Part shown: one piece after another, positions 30,251 through 38,612 of the stretch
How positions within the stretch are numbered: the first letter of the stretch is position 1
Layout of the letters: every line of letters begins with the position of its first letter
Notes under the pieces: generated by a model
Databases searched by the model: none
Told to the model about the DNA's origin: nothing
Seen by the model: the letters and a program-made list of their open reading frames with translations, nothing else
Program-made: the position numbers and the translations under genes
Source: Chara braunii
Taxonomy: Eukaryota > Streptophyta > Charophyceae > Charales > Characeae
DNA length: 38,612 bases
Assembly (NCBI GenBank): GCA_003427395.1
Contig: BFEA01000656.1
Coordinates: 573,615-612,226, forward strand
Direction of reading: 5' to 3'

Positions 30251-31000
30251 AGGCCTGAACCTGTGTCAGTGACGTGGGTGTGGGGGCTCTCGGACAGCCG
30301 CGACCTTTCTCGAATCTGGCTTTAAACCGCCTCGCGTTAATACATAACCCAAGAACGAGATTTTCGAGAGGAAAAACTCACTTTTTTCCAACGCAATTTT
30401 GAACCCAGCTTCCCACAACGCTCCCAGCGTCTATTCAATATGTTGCGCATGCCCGTGAAATGATTCCGCATAGACCAGAATATCATTCATGTACACGATA
30501 ATGCATAAATTAATCATCCCCTGCATCAGTCGGGTCTTGTTAACGAAATTTTGAAAGGTTACATTCATCGCCCTTTGGAACGTGGCTGGTGCATTGCAGA
30601 TTCCCATTGGACAACGAATCCACTGCCAGGTGCCCTCGAACAATACAAAGACCGTCTTCGATCGATCCTCCTCTCTAACTAAGATGTGATGAAATCCGTG
30701 GCGAAGATCAAACTTACTAAAATAATTTGCACACCCAATCGTATCCAACAAATCATCAATCCGGGGAAGGGGAGACACATCTTTGATCGTGATGTCATTC
30801 AGTTTTCGGTAATCAATGCAAATACGAATCGACCCACTCTTTTTCGGGACTAAGAACACGAGAAATGATCAAGGTCCTGTTGCTGGTTCGATCCATCCGT
30901 TAGCCTCAAACTCCCTAATTCTTTGTAGCGCAATTTTTCTTTCTGCGAGAGAATATCGATATGGCTTACAGTGGATCATGGGATGCGCTCCGGTTTGAAT
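30250..31000 (-). pseudogene. Reverse transcriptase of element 2, inactive
   Basis: The open part 30431-30859 has VPKKSGSIRICIDYRKLNDI, FSKFDLRHGFHHI and FEGTWQWIRCPMGICNAPAT. The catalytic box reads VYMNDILVY, so one catalytic Asp is Asn. The frame ends shortly after (HAQHIE-stop). The fingers extend upstream to about 31000 in broken frames. It is inactive. Confidence 0.9.
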
Positions 31001-31640
31001 CTCGTGTTGAATAACCAAAGACAATCAAATATCTGTATCCGTTACGCTAATCGCATCTTGATATTCAGTCAAAATATCCGCAATTAATTGATGGGTTTCG
31101 TTTGATACGTACTGAGGTACATGCAGTTCGTACGGTTTTCTGTGTATGGTAACCGCTACATGTTTCGTATTCATTTTGTGGTCATTTTCGGTAGGGGGAG
31201 CAGAAATGAAAGAATTATCCGACCACTAAGAGAACACGGTGGTGACCATCTGAACGACTTCTTCTGAGATAACCATGTGTTCTTCTGGGGTCACACCGTT
31301 ACTGATGCCTTGCCAGGGAACCGACTTTTCAGCGATCTTGATTTCGAGCTCGTAGAGCGTAGGGTCGTCGCGCTCAGGGGGTTCCAAAGCTTCGCTTTCG
31401 GCCCCTAAGCATAATAACCGCACCTCCTTATCGGTCGTCAGCAGGGAACGAGGTAGCCCTGTAATATCGCAGAACGTCTTCTTCTCTCGGTATCTCGAAA
31501 GAAGAGGGGTCGTAGCTTCGTACAGGGTTCGAGGGAGTTCCAAAGAATCGATCATCCGGGATACTTCTACGAGGGGCTCTTCAAAGAGTAAAGCCCGAGT
31601 TCGTTGCAGATTTCTTTCCGTGAGGACAAATTTTTGGAAG
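31000..31640 (-). pseudogene. Protease-RT linker of element 2
   Basis: 31226-31555 carries PRTLYEATTPLLSRYR and PRSLLTTDKEV, matching the linker in element 1. The remainder to about 31000 is unassigned but belongs to the pre-RT region. Confidence 0.6.
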
Positions 31641-31767
31641 TCTTTTGTCGGACAGGGTAGCGAATCAGTTGTTGAGTTATATCGAGATCAGCTTCATTTT
31701 CGCTGTCGGACTCACTTGAGGAATCATGTTCTTCGTCCTCTTGCTTGATCTTTCGAGTGGGTTGTTC

Positions 31768-32550
31768 CTAGGTGATTACTCGGAGAGCGACTCCAGGTGT
31801 CGGAGGAACTTTCTGAGTCGTGGGCATCATGGTTCGCAGAGTTAGACGCATTGGGATAACATATGGTTTCGCGCTTGTATTTCGTAGAATTATCGATCGT
31901 CGTTCGAAATCCAGATTGGCCCGTAGTGCGACGAGCGCCGATAATCTCAGAAGTACATCATAGGTATTGGCATCCAATACCACCACATCCCCTAAAGCAT
32001 GAACCTTTCCCAATCGAAAGGCGACATTCGTCATTCTACCTACTGCTTTTATCTTTTCTTCATCCGCAGAGACGAGATAGTTTTTTTCGGTTAGCGTGAT
32101 CAGATTTTTCCGTCGTCCTGCCTTTTCCACTAGCTTCAGTGATATAGCCAGAACAACTGCTCCTGAATCGATGACAGCGTTGTACGAAACTCCCCATACT
32201 TCGATGTCACATTCTGCGAATTTCCACGAAATGACTTTGATGCGTAGGAAATGATCATCCTTCTGGATTAGTCCCAACCGTATTGGGTCTGACGTGCTAG
32301 GATTTTCGGGTTTGTCATCGGGAGCTGAGGATTTCCCTTTCGTCGTTGTCAGTTCACTAAGAGCGAACCGTTTCCTGTTCGCCTTGCAATGTTGCAACAT
32401 GCGTTCAGTAGCTTGTTCTGATATAGAAAGCAAATGGCCAATCAGCAATGGAATCCGGTGGTCCAAGGCCCAGACAATGTCAAAACGTCGATTTCTCCCG
32501 TGACGAAGGTAGGACCACCAGACTCCATTTCGCTTGCGGAGGGTCTCCAT
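31768..32550 (-). CDS. Aspartic protease of element 2
   Basis: It aligns with the element 1 protease from IGHLLSISEQATERMLQHC to the end. The active site is AVIDSGAVVLAIS, a D-S-G variant of the retropepsin motif, followed by a region ending YDVLLRLSALVA where element 1 has LLGLPW. The Gly of that second motif is replaced, which may weaken function. The frame is open over its whole length. It overlaps gag in another frame. Confidence 0.75.
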   Translation of the reverse strand: METLRKRNGVWWSYLRHGRNRRFDIVWALDHRIPLLIGHLLSISEQATERMLQHCKANRKRFALSELTTTKGKSSAPDDKPENPSTSDPIRLGLIQKDDHFLRIKVISWKFAECDIEVWGVSYNAVIDSGAVVLAISLKLVEKAGRRKNLITLTEKNYLVSADEEKIKAVGRMTNVAFRLGKVHALGDVVVLDANTYDVLLRLSALVALRANLDFERRSIILRNTSAKPYVIPMRLTLRTMMPTTQKVPPTPGVALRVIT

Positions 32551-33934
32551 TCGGCTACTTCTTTTCGCTCGTTCGCCGGCCGGATGGTTCCGATCATTCC
32601 TAACCCCGGATATCCTAAGGCGAGATATTGATCGAGCGGGATAAGTTTTGCTGCTTCCTCGGTAGTGGCTATCGTGCTTCCCCCTCCTTCTATATCTTCA
32701 AGCATCGTACCTACCCTCCCTGGGTCGTTGGCCACTGGCGCAGAGGCCACAGGGGCAACCTCGACTCGAGCTTGCGCAGGTGGGTGAGGACAGTCCTGGG
32801 CAATGTGACCCGGCTGATGACATGTGTAGCACACACTCAAATTGCCTGCCATACCTCCCACTGGTTGAGCGGGGGCAATGCCTTGTGTCACTGGGGCAAC
32901 TCTAACAACAATGGGGCGCATCGATCGCATCAATGATTCCATCCGGGCGTTGTACTCCCGTTGCTCCTTCTTGCTTTCTTGGGGTAGCTCTAATATCGCA
33001 TTTGGCTTACTGCCTCTACTCGTCGTATCAGGAGGGGGTGTAAGAACGGGTGCAACAGGTACAGGAGCGGCCATCGCCGACATGGGCAATCCCGTGGTTG
33101 CGTCTGCTCCGGGTCTTTTGGGTACGATGTGCTCTAAATAGGTGACGAGACCAGAGACAAAACCCATGTTTTCGAATTTATTTGAAGCACGGTCAGCTCG
33201 ACTTTTGCTCTAGCCAGTTCCGAGGAGTCCCCTTCTCTAGGATAATCTTCCCCTTCTAGGAAACTGACGGCGAACTTCCGCTCCATTTCTTCTGCTGCGA
33301 ACATAATCTGTTGCAGGGTATGATTGATCGGGGAAAATTGCTTTCGCAATTTCACCCTCATGGTCCTGTGCGGAGCCCGTCCATAAATATATCCCTCCCG
33401 ACTTGCTCTCCTCTTTCGGTTTTGACAAACATCCTATAAAATCGGTTTCGATATTCTGTGAAAGATTTGAGTGGCTTCTGCACTCGGTCTTTAATCATGA
33501 ACAAGGCTTGTTCTGAATGAATGTAGTCAAATCGGTTTAGGAAGTCTCGTTCAAAAGTTGGAAGATCTACCCAAACGTAAGTACTAAACCAATGATGCGC
33601 GTCCCCTCCCAATTTAGCGGGGATGTTAATTCGAGCTTCATTGTTATCAAACTGTTAGCATGGTTTGCCATCCCCCGACCAAATGATGTGCAGGGTCGAA
33701 AAGGTAGAGATCCGGTGGAGCCATGGGCGCTCGAGCTCGCGGGGCCGGAACTGGACCGGGATTTGGATTCTGGTTCTGATTCGCATTTATATTGGCCGCC
33801 TGCTGCCCAACCGACCTACTTCGTGTTACTATAGGATCGCGGCGCGGCGCGTTCCGCTGCCTCGGTCGTCCTCTGTTCGCTAGATCGTTTGGTATAATCA
33901 CTTTTCGTGTTAATCCGTAAACCCGCCACGTCAT
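32442..33934 (-). pseudogene. gag: Gag of element 2, frameshifted
   Basis: Translation could start at ATG 33934, the base after the PBS (MTWRVYGLTRK). Three frames are needed: 33647-33934 (basic, Pro/Asn-rich), 33358-33612 (AHHWFSTYVWVDLPTFERDF, Gag domain), and 32442-33167 with the zinc knuckle CYTCHQPGHIAQDC, which here is intact. The order equals element 1. Confidence 0.8.
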
Positions 33935-33935
33935 G

Positions 33936-33952
33936 TGTCGGCTCCGATACCA
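33936..33952 (-). promoter_or_regulatory. Primer binding site of element 2
   Basis: The same 17 bases as in element 1 (TGGTATCGGAGCCGACA on the minus strand), next to the LTR boundary ACCTCACGC. Confidence 0.75.
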
Positions 33953-36302
33953 ACCTCACGCCCAGCGCGACTTCCTGGTCGGAGTGAGAGGGGGCCCGGA
34001 AGTGCGAGAAAGGCGGTGTGCCAAGGATTTTAGGAAAGTGGGGGTGGAGTCCCAGATCGGAACTGAGATCTCCGGTTGCATGTTTAGGGACAACAGTACA
34101 AGATGGTACACGAAGATTGTGTCTGGGATTATCGTCTCTGCCAGTTGCATCGCCGCGGTCGGTTCCTCATCTGGTGGACCGGCGGGTCGTTGTGGCTGTC
34201 GTGCGGTTCAAACAGTTGTCAGCGTTGCTCGGCTTCGGTTCGGGTTCGCCGGGTAATTTTCGAAGCCCGATACGCATGGTGCCACTGCCACTTTTCGCAC
34301 GATGTGCGGGGCCAATAGCGAGCTATGGAATTCCACGGTACCACTGTGAGCTGGTGATATGGAAGGAGGAGATGGAAGGGAGGGAAATTGGTACTTATAA
34401 CGACGAAGCCCGGAGATATGTAATATTGAGTGTTGTTAGTCTCCGGAGAGTCTGGGCCCCTAGGATCGTTAGTTATGGCCCAGTGAAAGTCTCTGGCTCA
34501 CAGTTGGTCGCTCTCCATTAGACAGGGGAATTCCGGGTTTCTCAAGTTTCCCCACTGTCCGGGATGCTCACCCTCCCAGTGCTCCCGATACTCCGGGTTC
34601 CTCAGGCTCTCACGATCGGTGATCCAAAAGCGAGTTTCTACAAGTGGTTCTCCCACATCCCTTATGGTGAGCCAAGATCGAGGTCGACTCATGGAGACGC
34701 GCGCGTACACTGCGACTCGGTTTTCTCGAGATCACGGTCGTACGTGAGCGTGCACATGAACGAAAGTGGATCAGACTCAGGTTTCTCGTGTCTGTGTGTT
34801 GATGGTATCCTACCTGCATTCAACTATCCTACCCATACTATTTCGGGTGAGATTCAGTCATTACATTCACATCCATGCCGTTCATGTGATGAAGGGAAAA
34901 AGAAGGAGGGGGGAAGGGGGCAATCACAACATTCTCGATGATCTGATGGTTAAATCCAGACATCCATAGCAAGTATTTTCGATCAGACCCGGGAGTATTG
35001 CTCGACACAGATGGATACTAGAAAGTGACGAAATAACTAAGCAGGCATCACAGAACAAGAGGAGAGAGAAATCCGAAAAGATCGCAAAAGAAAGGGGTTC
35101 ACATCCATTCCATGCATACACATGAAGCAAAGACAACAAAGAAAATCCGAAACGATTTACAAAGAAAGTCTGAGAAGGCCGCAACAAGATCGACCAAAGT
35201 AGAAATTAAAATTATACAGATAGTTGGAAGAAGAGACTTCATCCCACACATACCTGCCCTCTCTTTCTCTCTTTCTCTCTCTACACTCCCCGATGAGGGC
35301 AGTCCGTCGCCACGCATCAACACAGAGTTGTCACCCCGCTTGGTTCGAGCATGCAAGCCAAGTTCGGCCGTGCGCCATAGTCCGTCGTGGTCCGCACGTC
35401 AACCCCCCATACCCGACACCAGCTCGTCGGGTCGCCCACCTTTCTCGTCGACTCACTTCTCAAGCTGACTTGTTAGCCGACCCTCACTGGTCGCGCTAAC
35501 TCCCAAATTCATAGAGAGCAAACTAATCACACTTGCAAAATTTATAGCATGCATGTTTGCATGAAAGGTACGGGATTAAGCCTAAGTGGTCAGGAGGGGA
35601 AGAGAGGAAGTGCCTACGTCTGCATGGCCAGGTCGCGGCGTGGGGGTTGTAGCCGCACTCCACGCATCGATCCGGTCATATAGGCGTTCAGGCCAATTAG
35701 AACAGAGAAGCATGTAAGAGAAAGAAGAAAACGAAGGTGGGTAAACACGAGAAAATCAAGAAAGAAGAAAGATACAGTTACAATCGCGCCCGCCAAAAGC
35801 GACAGCTACACAAGATTAAGGGCGCGATCTAGTTAGAGCCTAGTTCCGAGCGCAACAAGATGTGCGCGAGTGAGAAGCGTGGCGCAACAAAATTCAGAGT
35901 ACCCAAATTCCTAGCCTAAATCCTAATTGCAAAAAGAAATTCCAAAGCACTCAAAAACAATTCCGCAAGCCAGTGAGGGGCTCGACGTCAGTTGAAAATT
36001 CAAAAACGATATTCCCTCGTAATGATCGTGCCAAAATTCCTAATGCTCACTGCAGAGCAAGAAAGAAGCCATGGCGACCGTTGTCCATCGCACTCGCTAA
36101 GGCGCGGTCACCCAATCATCGTTGGAGCGGGACTCTCCCGACACCAACCTGACAGATTCCTCAGAAAACAAAAAGTAACGAGGGTATCCATGCAACTTGC
36201 CCGACCGACCCATCCCTCCACAGCTTCACTCATCCGACCCGTCCTGTACCCAAGGCAGCTTCGTGCAGAAAGTCGCGCGATTACAGAAAATGGTTCGTCA
36301 CA
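33953..36302 (-). repeat. 5' LTR of element 2
   Basis: The left border is next to the PBS. The right border is set at TTCGTCACA (36294-36302), the same end as the LTR copies at 1510 and 17614. Scattered similarity to the element 1 LTR includes GTGTGCCAAGGATTTT (34016) and CGCTCGCTAAGGCGC-like sequence (about 36090). Length is 2350 bases. No TG/CA pair is seen at the PBS side, so that end is unconventional. Confidence 0.6.
34291..34423 (-). pseudogene. ORF D relic in the LTR of element 2
   Basis: On the minus strand one phase encodes PGFVVISTNFPPFHLLLPY, then HQLTVVPWNS and YWPRTSCEKW. This aligns block by block with residues about 64-105 of ORF D (15177-15722). Stops follow on both sides. 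Confidence 0.65.
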
Positions 36303-36634
36303 CTGCTACAGAAAATGACAGTCCACATAATCCACCTTTCTACCCTATTTCTTTCTACAAATTATCACAGAGGCTTCAAATAAATTCGGGTAATAAGCCC
36401 ACCCTTCCCCCAGGTATGGAGATGAAGTAATACCTTGGCCCCTAGGGCCTGGAATTTGTGTTTTACCTCGTCCTCGTGTTATTGCTATTGGAGTGTTGTT
36501 CTCTTTTGACTTCTCCTTCCCCCTTCTGGGGGCTTAGTTCGCTTCAACCATCAATGCCCATCATCTCTTCACGGTGGTGGCTACTCGCGAGGGAGACGCA
36601 GGGACGCACGACTTCGTTCTCTGATGAGGAACTT
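36303..36634. other. Flank of element 2, no gene recognised
   Basis: AT-rich DNA with no homology that I recognise. Confidence 0.5.
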
Positions 36635-36864
36635 CCCCCGGTGATCTCGAGGTGGGAGTTTCTCGTCAGAGACTATTCTCACCATAGTATCTATGGTGTG
36701 ATTCTACCCTCGGAATACCGAGAGACAGAATAGGAACCTCTTCTCCAAAGATGGCAGGAATAGATGTAATGTCCTGGTACAGGGTTGGCTAGGAGTTGTT
36801 CTAGGAGTAGGAGGCCAGAATTGGTGATATAGGGTCTCGTTAGACACTCCCAAAAGTGCCTGTT

Positions 36865-36899
36865 TTTAGGATTGCGTCTTGGTTGCACGCAATCCTAAA
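36865..36899. repeat. 13-bp perfect hairpin
   Basis: TTTAGGATTGCGT (36865-36877) pairs with ACGCAATCCTAAA (36887-36899), loop of 9. Confidence 0.9.
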
Positions 36900-36974
36900 T
36901 CCAATTTTGAGATCGAAAATGTGAAAATGGCATTAGGACGAGTCCTGAAGGATTAGGATTCCCCAGGCAAAATC

Positions 36975-37020
36975 ATCCTAAATTTTCCAGTAGCCCCCGA
37001 CCTACTGAAAAATTTAGGAT
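36975..37020. repeat. 19-bp hairpin with one mismatch
   Basis: ATCCTAAATTTTCCAGTAG (36975-36993) pairs with 37002-37020 with a single mismatch and an 8-base loop. Confidence 0.9.
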
Positions 37021-37243
37021 TCCCGCATTTCACGTCGCGCGCATGGCACCGTCGACACGAAGTTGCTGGTGCAGAAGCGGTCCGTCGGGTCAGTGGTCGG
37101 ACATCGGAGGTTTTCTGCGGGTCGACGTGGGCAACGGCCACGAACGGTAGCCGTTGGCGGGGATTGGACGGACATTGGCAGGAATGAATGGACATTGGCG
37201 ACGCGGCTGCGTATACACATATGCAAACAGGCCGCGGGAGACC

Positions 37244-37263
37244 TTTTAGGACGAGTCCTAAAA
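37244..37263. repeat. 9-bp inverted repeat TTTTAGGAC/GTCCTAAAA
   Basis: Two loop bases separate the arms. Related TTAGGAC motifs recur at about 36934 and 37304. Confidence 0.85.
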
Positions 37264-37356
37264 GATGATTTTTAGGATTGCATGTAATGACGCCGCACGA
37301 AATCCTTTAGGACTCGTTCTAAAAAGTTTAGGATTCTCTAGATTTTTTATATCCTA

Positions 37357-37429
37357 ATCATCATCATCATTAGCATCATCATCACTAGTATGATTATCTC
37401 ACAGAATCATCATCATCATCATCATCATA
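37357..37429. repeat. (ATC)n microsatellite, interrupted
   Basis: Two ATC runs (37357-37387 and 37405-37429) are separated by imperfect sequence. Confidence 0.9.
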
Positions 37430-37943
37430 TGAGGAACGCTGAGACCAGTTACTCAGCAAGTTAGGTTGGGTCACTCTGGGTAGACTGTGAGGACCCCGGC
37501 CTCAATCTTCTTATTCGTAATATCAGCCTTGGGCCCGTTTGATTAAAAAAAATAAAATAAGGAACCTGTCCCCACGGTAATCCCGAGGTGGGAGTTTCCC
37601 GTCAGTCACTATTCTCACCATAGTATCTATGGTGTGATTCTACCCGTGGAATACCGGGAGACAGAATAGGAACCTGTTCTCCAAAGACGGCAGGAATCAG
37701 ATGAGAACGAAGCGATGCGTCCCTGTGTCTCTCTCGCGAGTAGCCGCCACCGTTCGTGGTTGGGACTCGCGGAAGTTAGCGCAGTGCGCAGCGCTGCGAC
37801 CTCATGACGAGTTTTTCATGCGGGGTCTCATCAGCACCCCCCTATGTGCCGCTCATGAATGCCCCGGACTATGTCGCGCGATGCCGCGCATACGCCATTG
37901 GCCCATCACCAGACGTACCCTTTTGCCAGTGGGACCCGACCAC

Positions 37944-38007
37944 AGGACATTTTCGACTGAACTTGGCGGTAACTCACCTTGCCAGGACGTTTTCGACTGA
38001 ACTTGGC
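37944..38007. repeat. 24-bp direct repeat
   Basis: AGGACATTTTCGACTGAACT plus TGGC at 37944-37967 and again with one mismatch at 37984-38007. Confidence 0.85.
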
Positions 38008-38134
38008 ACTGTGGCAGTATACCAGGGTTGCACATATCCTGGAAAGTCCTGGGGCAAGGTCCCTCTTGCGCAAATTAGGAGATTTCGGCCGTTGATCTTT
38101 GTTATCTACGGTCAGTATCTCTTAATTCGCGCAA

Positions 38135-38316
38135 GTGGGACCTAGCCCTTGGTGTGAGCATGGATCAGGTTAGAAAACAGGCACGAGAATAGAGCGTCGG
38201 GACGTTGGGACCTAGCCCTTGGTGAGTATCTCCGGGGTGCGTTGGGGGTTGAGCTCGAAGTCGGGCCATAGTATAGCAGGTTAGAAAACAGGCACGAGAA
38301 TAGAGCGTCGGGACGT
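38135..38316. repeat. Two interleaved direct repeats (about 20 bp and 40 bp)
   Basis: TGGGACCTAGCCCTTGGTG occurs at 38136-38154 and 38206-38224. A 40-base block starting CAGGTTAGAAAACAGGCACG occurs without change at 38166-38205 and 38277-38316. No gene is seen in the surrounding 37704-38587. Confidence 0.9.
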
Positions 38317-38587
38317 CTGTGACGGTGGAATCTGCCGATTCTCAGGGTCGAGCCCAAGCGTCGTTCCCCTCCGCAGAAGCCCCCCAGTCCGGGTAGTGCA
38401 CGTGGCAGGTTCTTTGTCCAGCTGTACGTCGGAACATGTCCCATCATCAGCCACGTCGACCACCAAGGGAAGTAGAACATTTTGGCAGTTTCTACACAGT
38501 TTACATGGCCGGGCGAAAAAGACAGTGAAGAGTCCGAAGAAGTAATCTGTCTCAGTCACTCGATTTGGCGATTACACAGCAACGTTG

Positions 38588-38612
38588 ACACACACACACA
38601 CACACACACACA
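38588..38612. repeat. (AC)n microsatellite at the window end
   Basis: A pure dinucleotide run that continues to the last base. Confidence 0.95.

Larger units (their letters stand above)
25513..36302 (-). mobile_element. Element 2: diverged, inactive relative of element 1
   Basis: The gene order is identical to element 1: PBS 33936-33952, gag, protease, linker, RT, RNase H, PHD finger, integrase, ORF A, B and C. Proteins are alignable throughout but clearly diverged, so this is another subfamily. It carries many stops and frameshifts, a YMND RT box, a Glu-to-Lys change in the integrase triad, and a MITE insertion. One LTR is present (33953-36302); the other was not found. Confidence 0.8.
36635..37703. 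repeat. About 130-bp direct repeats around a hairpin-rich core
   Basis: 36635-36766 and 37569-37703 are near copies (GAGGTGGGAGTTTC, then TCACTATTCTCACC-type sequence and CACCATAGTATCTATGGTG, a 19-base palindrome). The core between them holds three hairpins built on TTTAGGATT (see separate entries). The arrangement resembles a small terminal-repeat element with an inserted hairpin element, but no PBS or target duplication was found. Confidence 0.55.

Noticed and set aside
36126-36145. Second PBS-like sequence (TTGGTGTCGGGAG on the minus strand)
   Set aside because: Alignment with the LTR copies at 1330-1370 shows that it lies inside the LTR, and the match is short.

Overview
This window looks like pure repeat territory from a large, transposon-rich streptophyte genome, most likely a charophyte alga or early land plant. 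Three things point to the green lineage. The 3' part of a U6 snRNA (14060-14124, minus) has the plant-type tail. Two Ty3/Gypsy-type elements have primer binding sites that start TGGTATCGGAGC, close to the plant initiator-Met type. A LINE-like ORF1 resembles the plant DUF4283 plus zinc-knuckle layout. Naming a genus such as Chara would be inference. I see no convincing single-copy host gene, and almost every coding region is broken by stops or frameshifts.

Layout. 1-17614 is dominated by a minus-strand Ty3/Gypsy-type element (element 1). A 1510-bp repeat at 1-1510 recurs at 16105-17614 as part of a longer LTR-like block, about 14955-17614. The internal genes, in transcription order, are gag (9925-8594), protease (8572-7805), a linker (7756-7343), RT/RNase H (about 7080-5680), a PHD-finger ORF (5609-5241), integrase (5240-3896) and three accessory ORFs, A (3929-3453), B (3421-2387) and C (2634-1909). 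Between the PBS (10045-10061) and the LTR lies about 4.9 kb of unrelated DNA (10062-14954). It holds a sequencing-library junction adapter (13359-13396), an N-flanked duplication (11577-11661) and the U6 fragment, so this stretch may be partly misassembled. 17615-18985 is a broken LINE-like ORF1 abutting the LTR. 19000-21180 is non-coding repeat DNA. 21086-24406 (plus) is a decayed retroelement with a hammerhead-like motif, a zinc-knuckle/coiled-coil ORF and a GIY-YIG endonuclease, resembling a Penelope-like element. 25513-36302 is element 2, a more diverged and clearly dead relative of element 1 in the same orientation with the same gene order. It is interrupted by a 297-bp MITE (27574-27870) exactly at the start of its ORF A. 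36303-38612 is hairpin-rich repeat DNA with short direct repeats and microsatellites.

The biological point of interest is the shared architecture of elements 1 and 2. A PHD finger lies between RNase H and integrase, three conserved ORFs of unknown function follow pol, and a conserved ORF (D) lies upstream of the PBS inside the apparent LTR. Two diverged copies carry the same modules, so these are family features and not chance ORFs. The expected roles of gag, protease, RT/RNase H and integrase are those of any Ty3/Gypsy element. The PHD finger could read chromatin at the insertion site. Roles of A, B, C and D are unknown.
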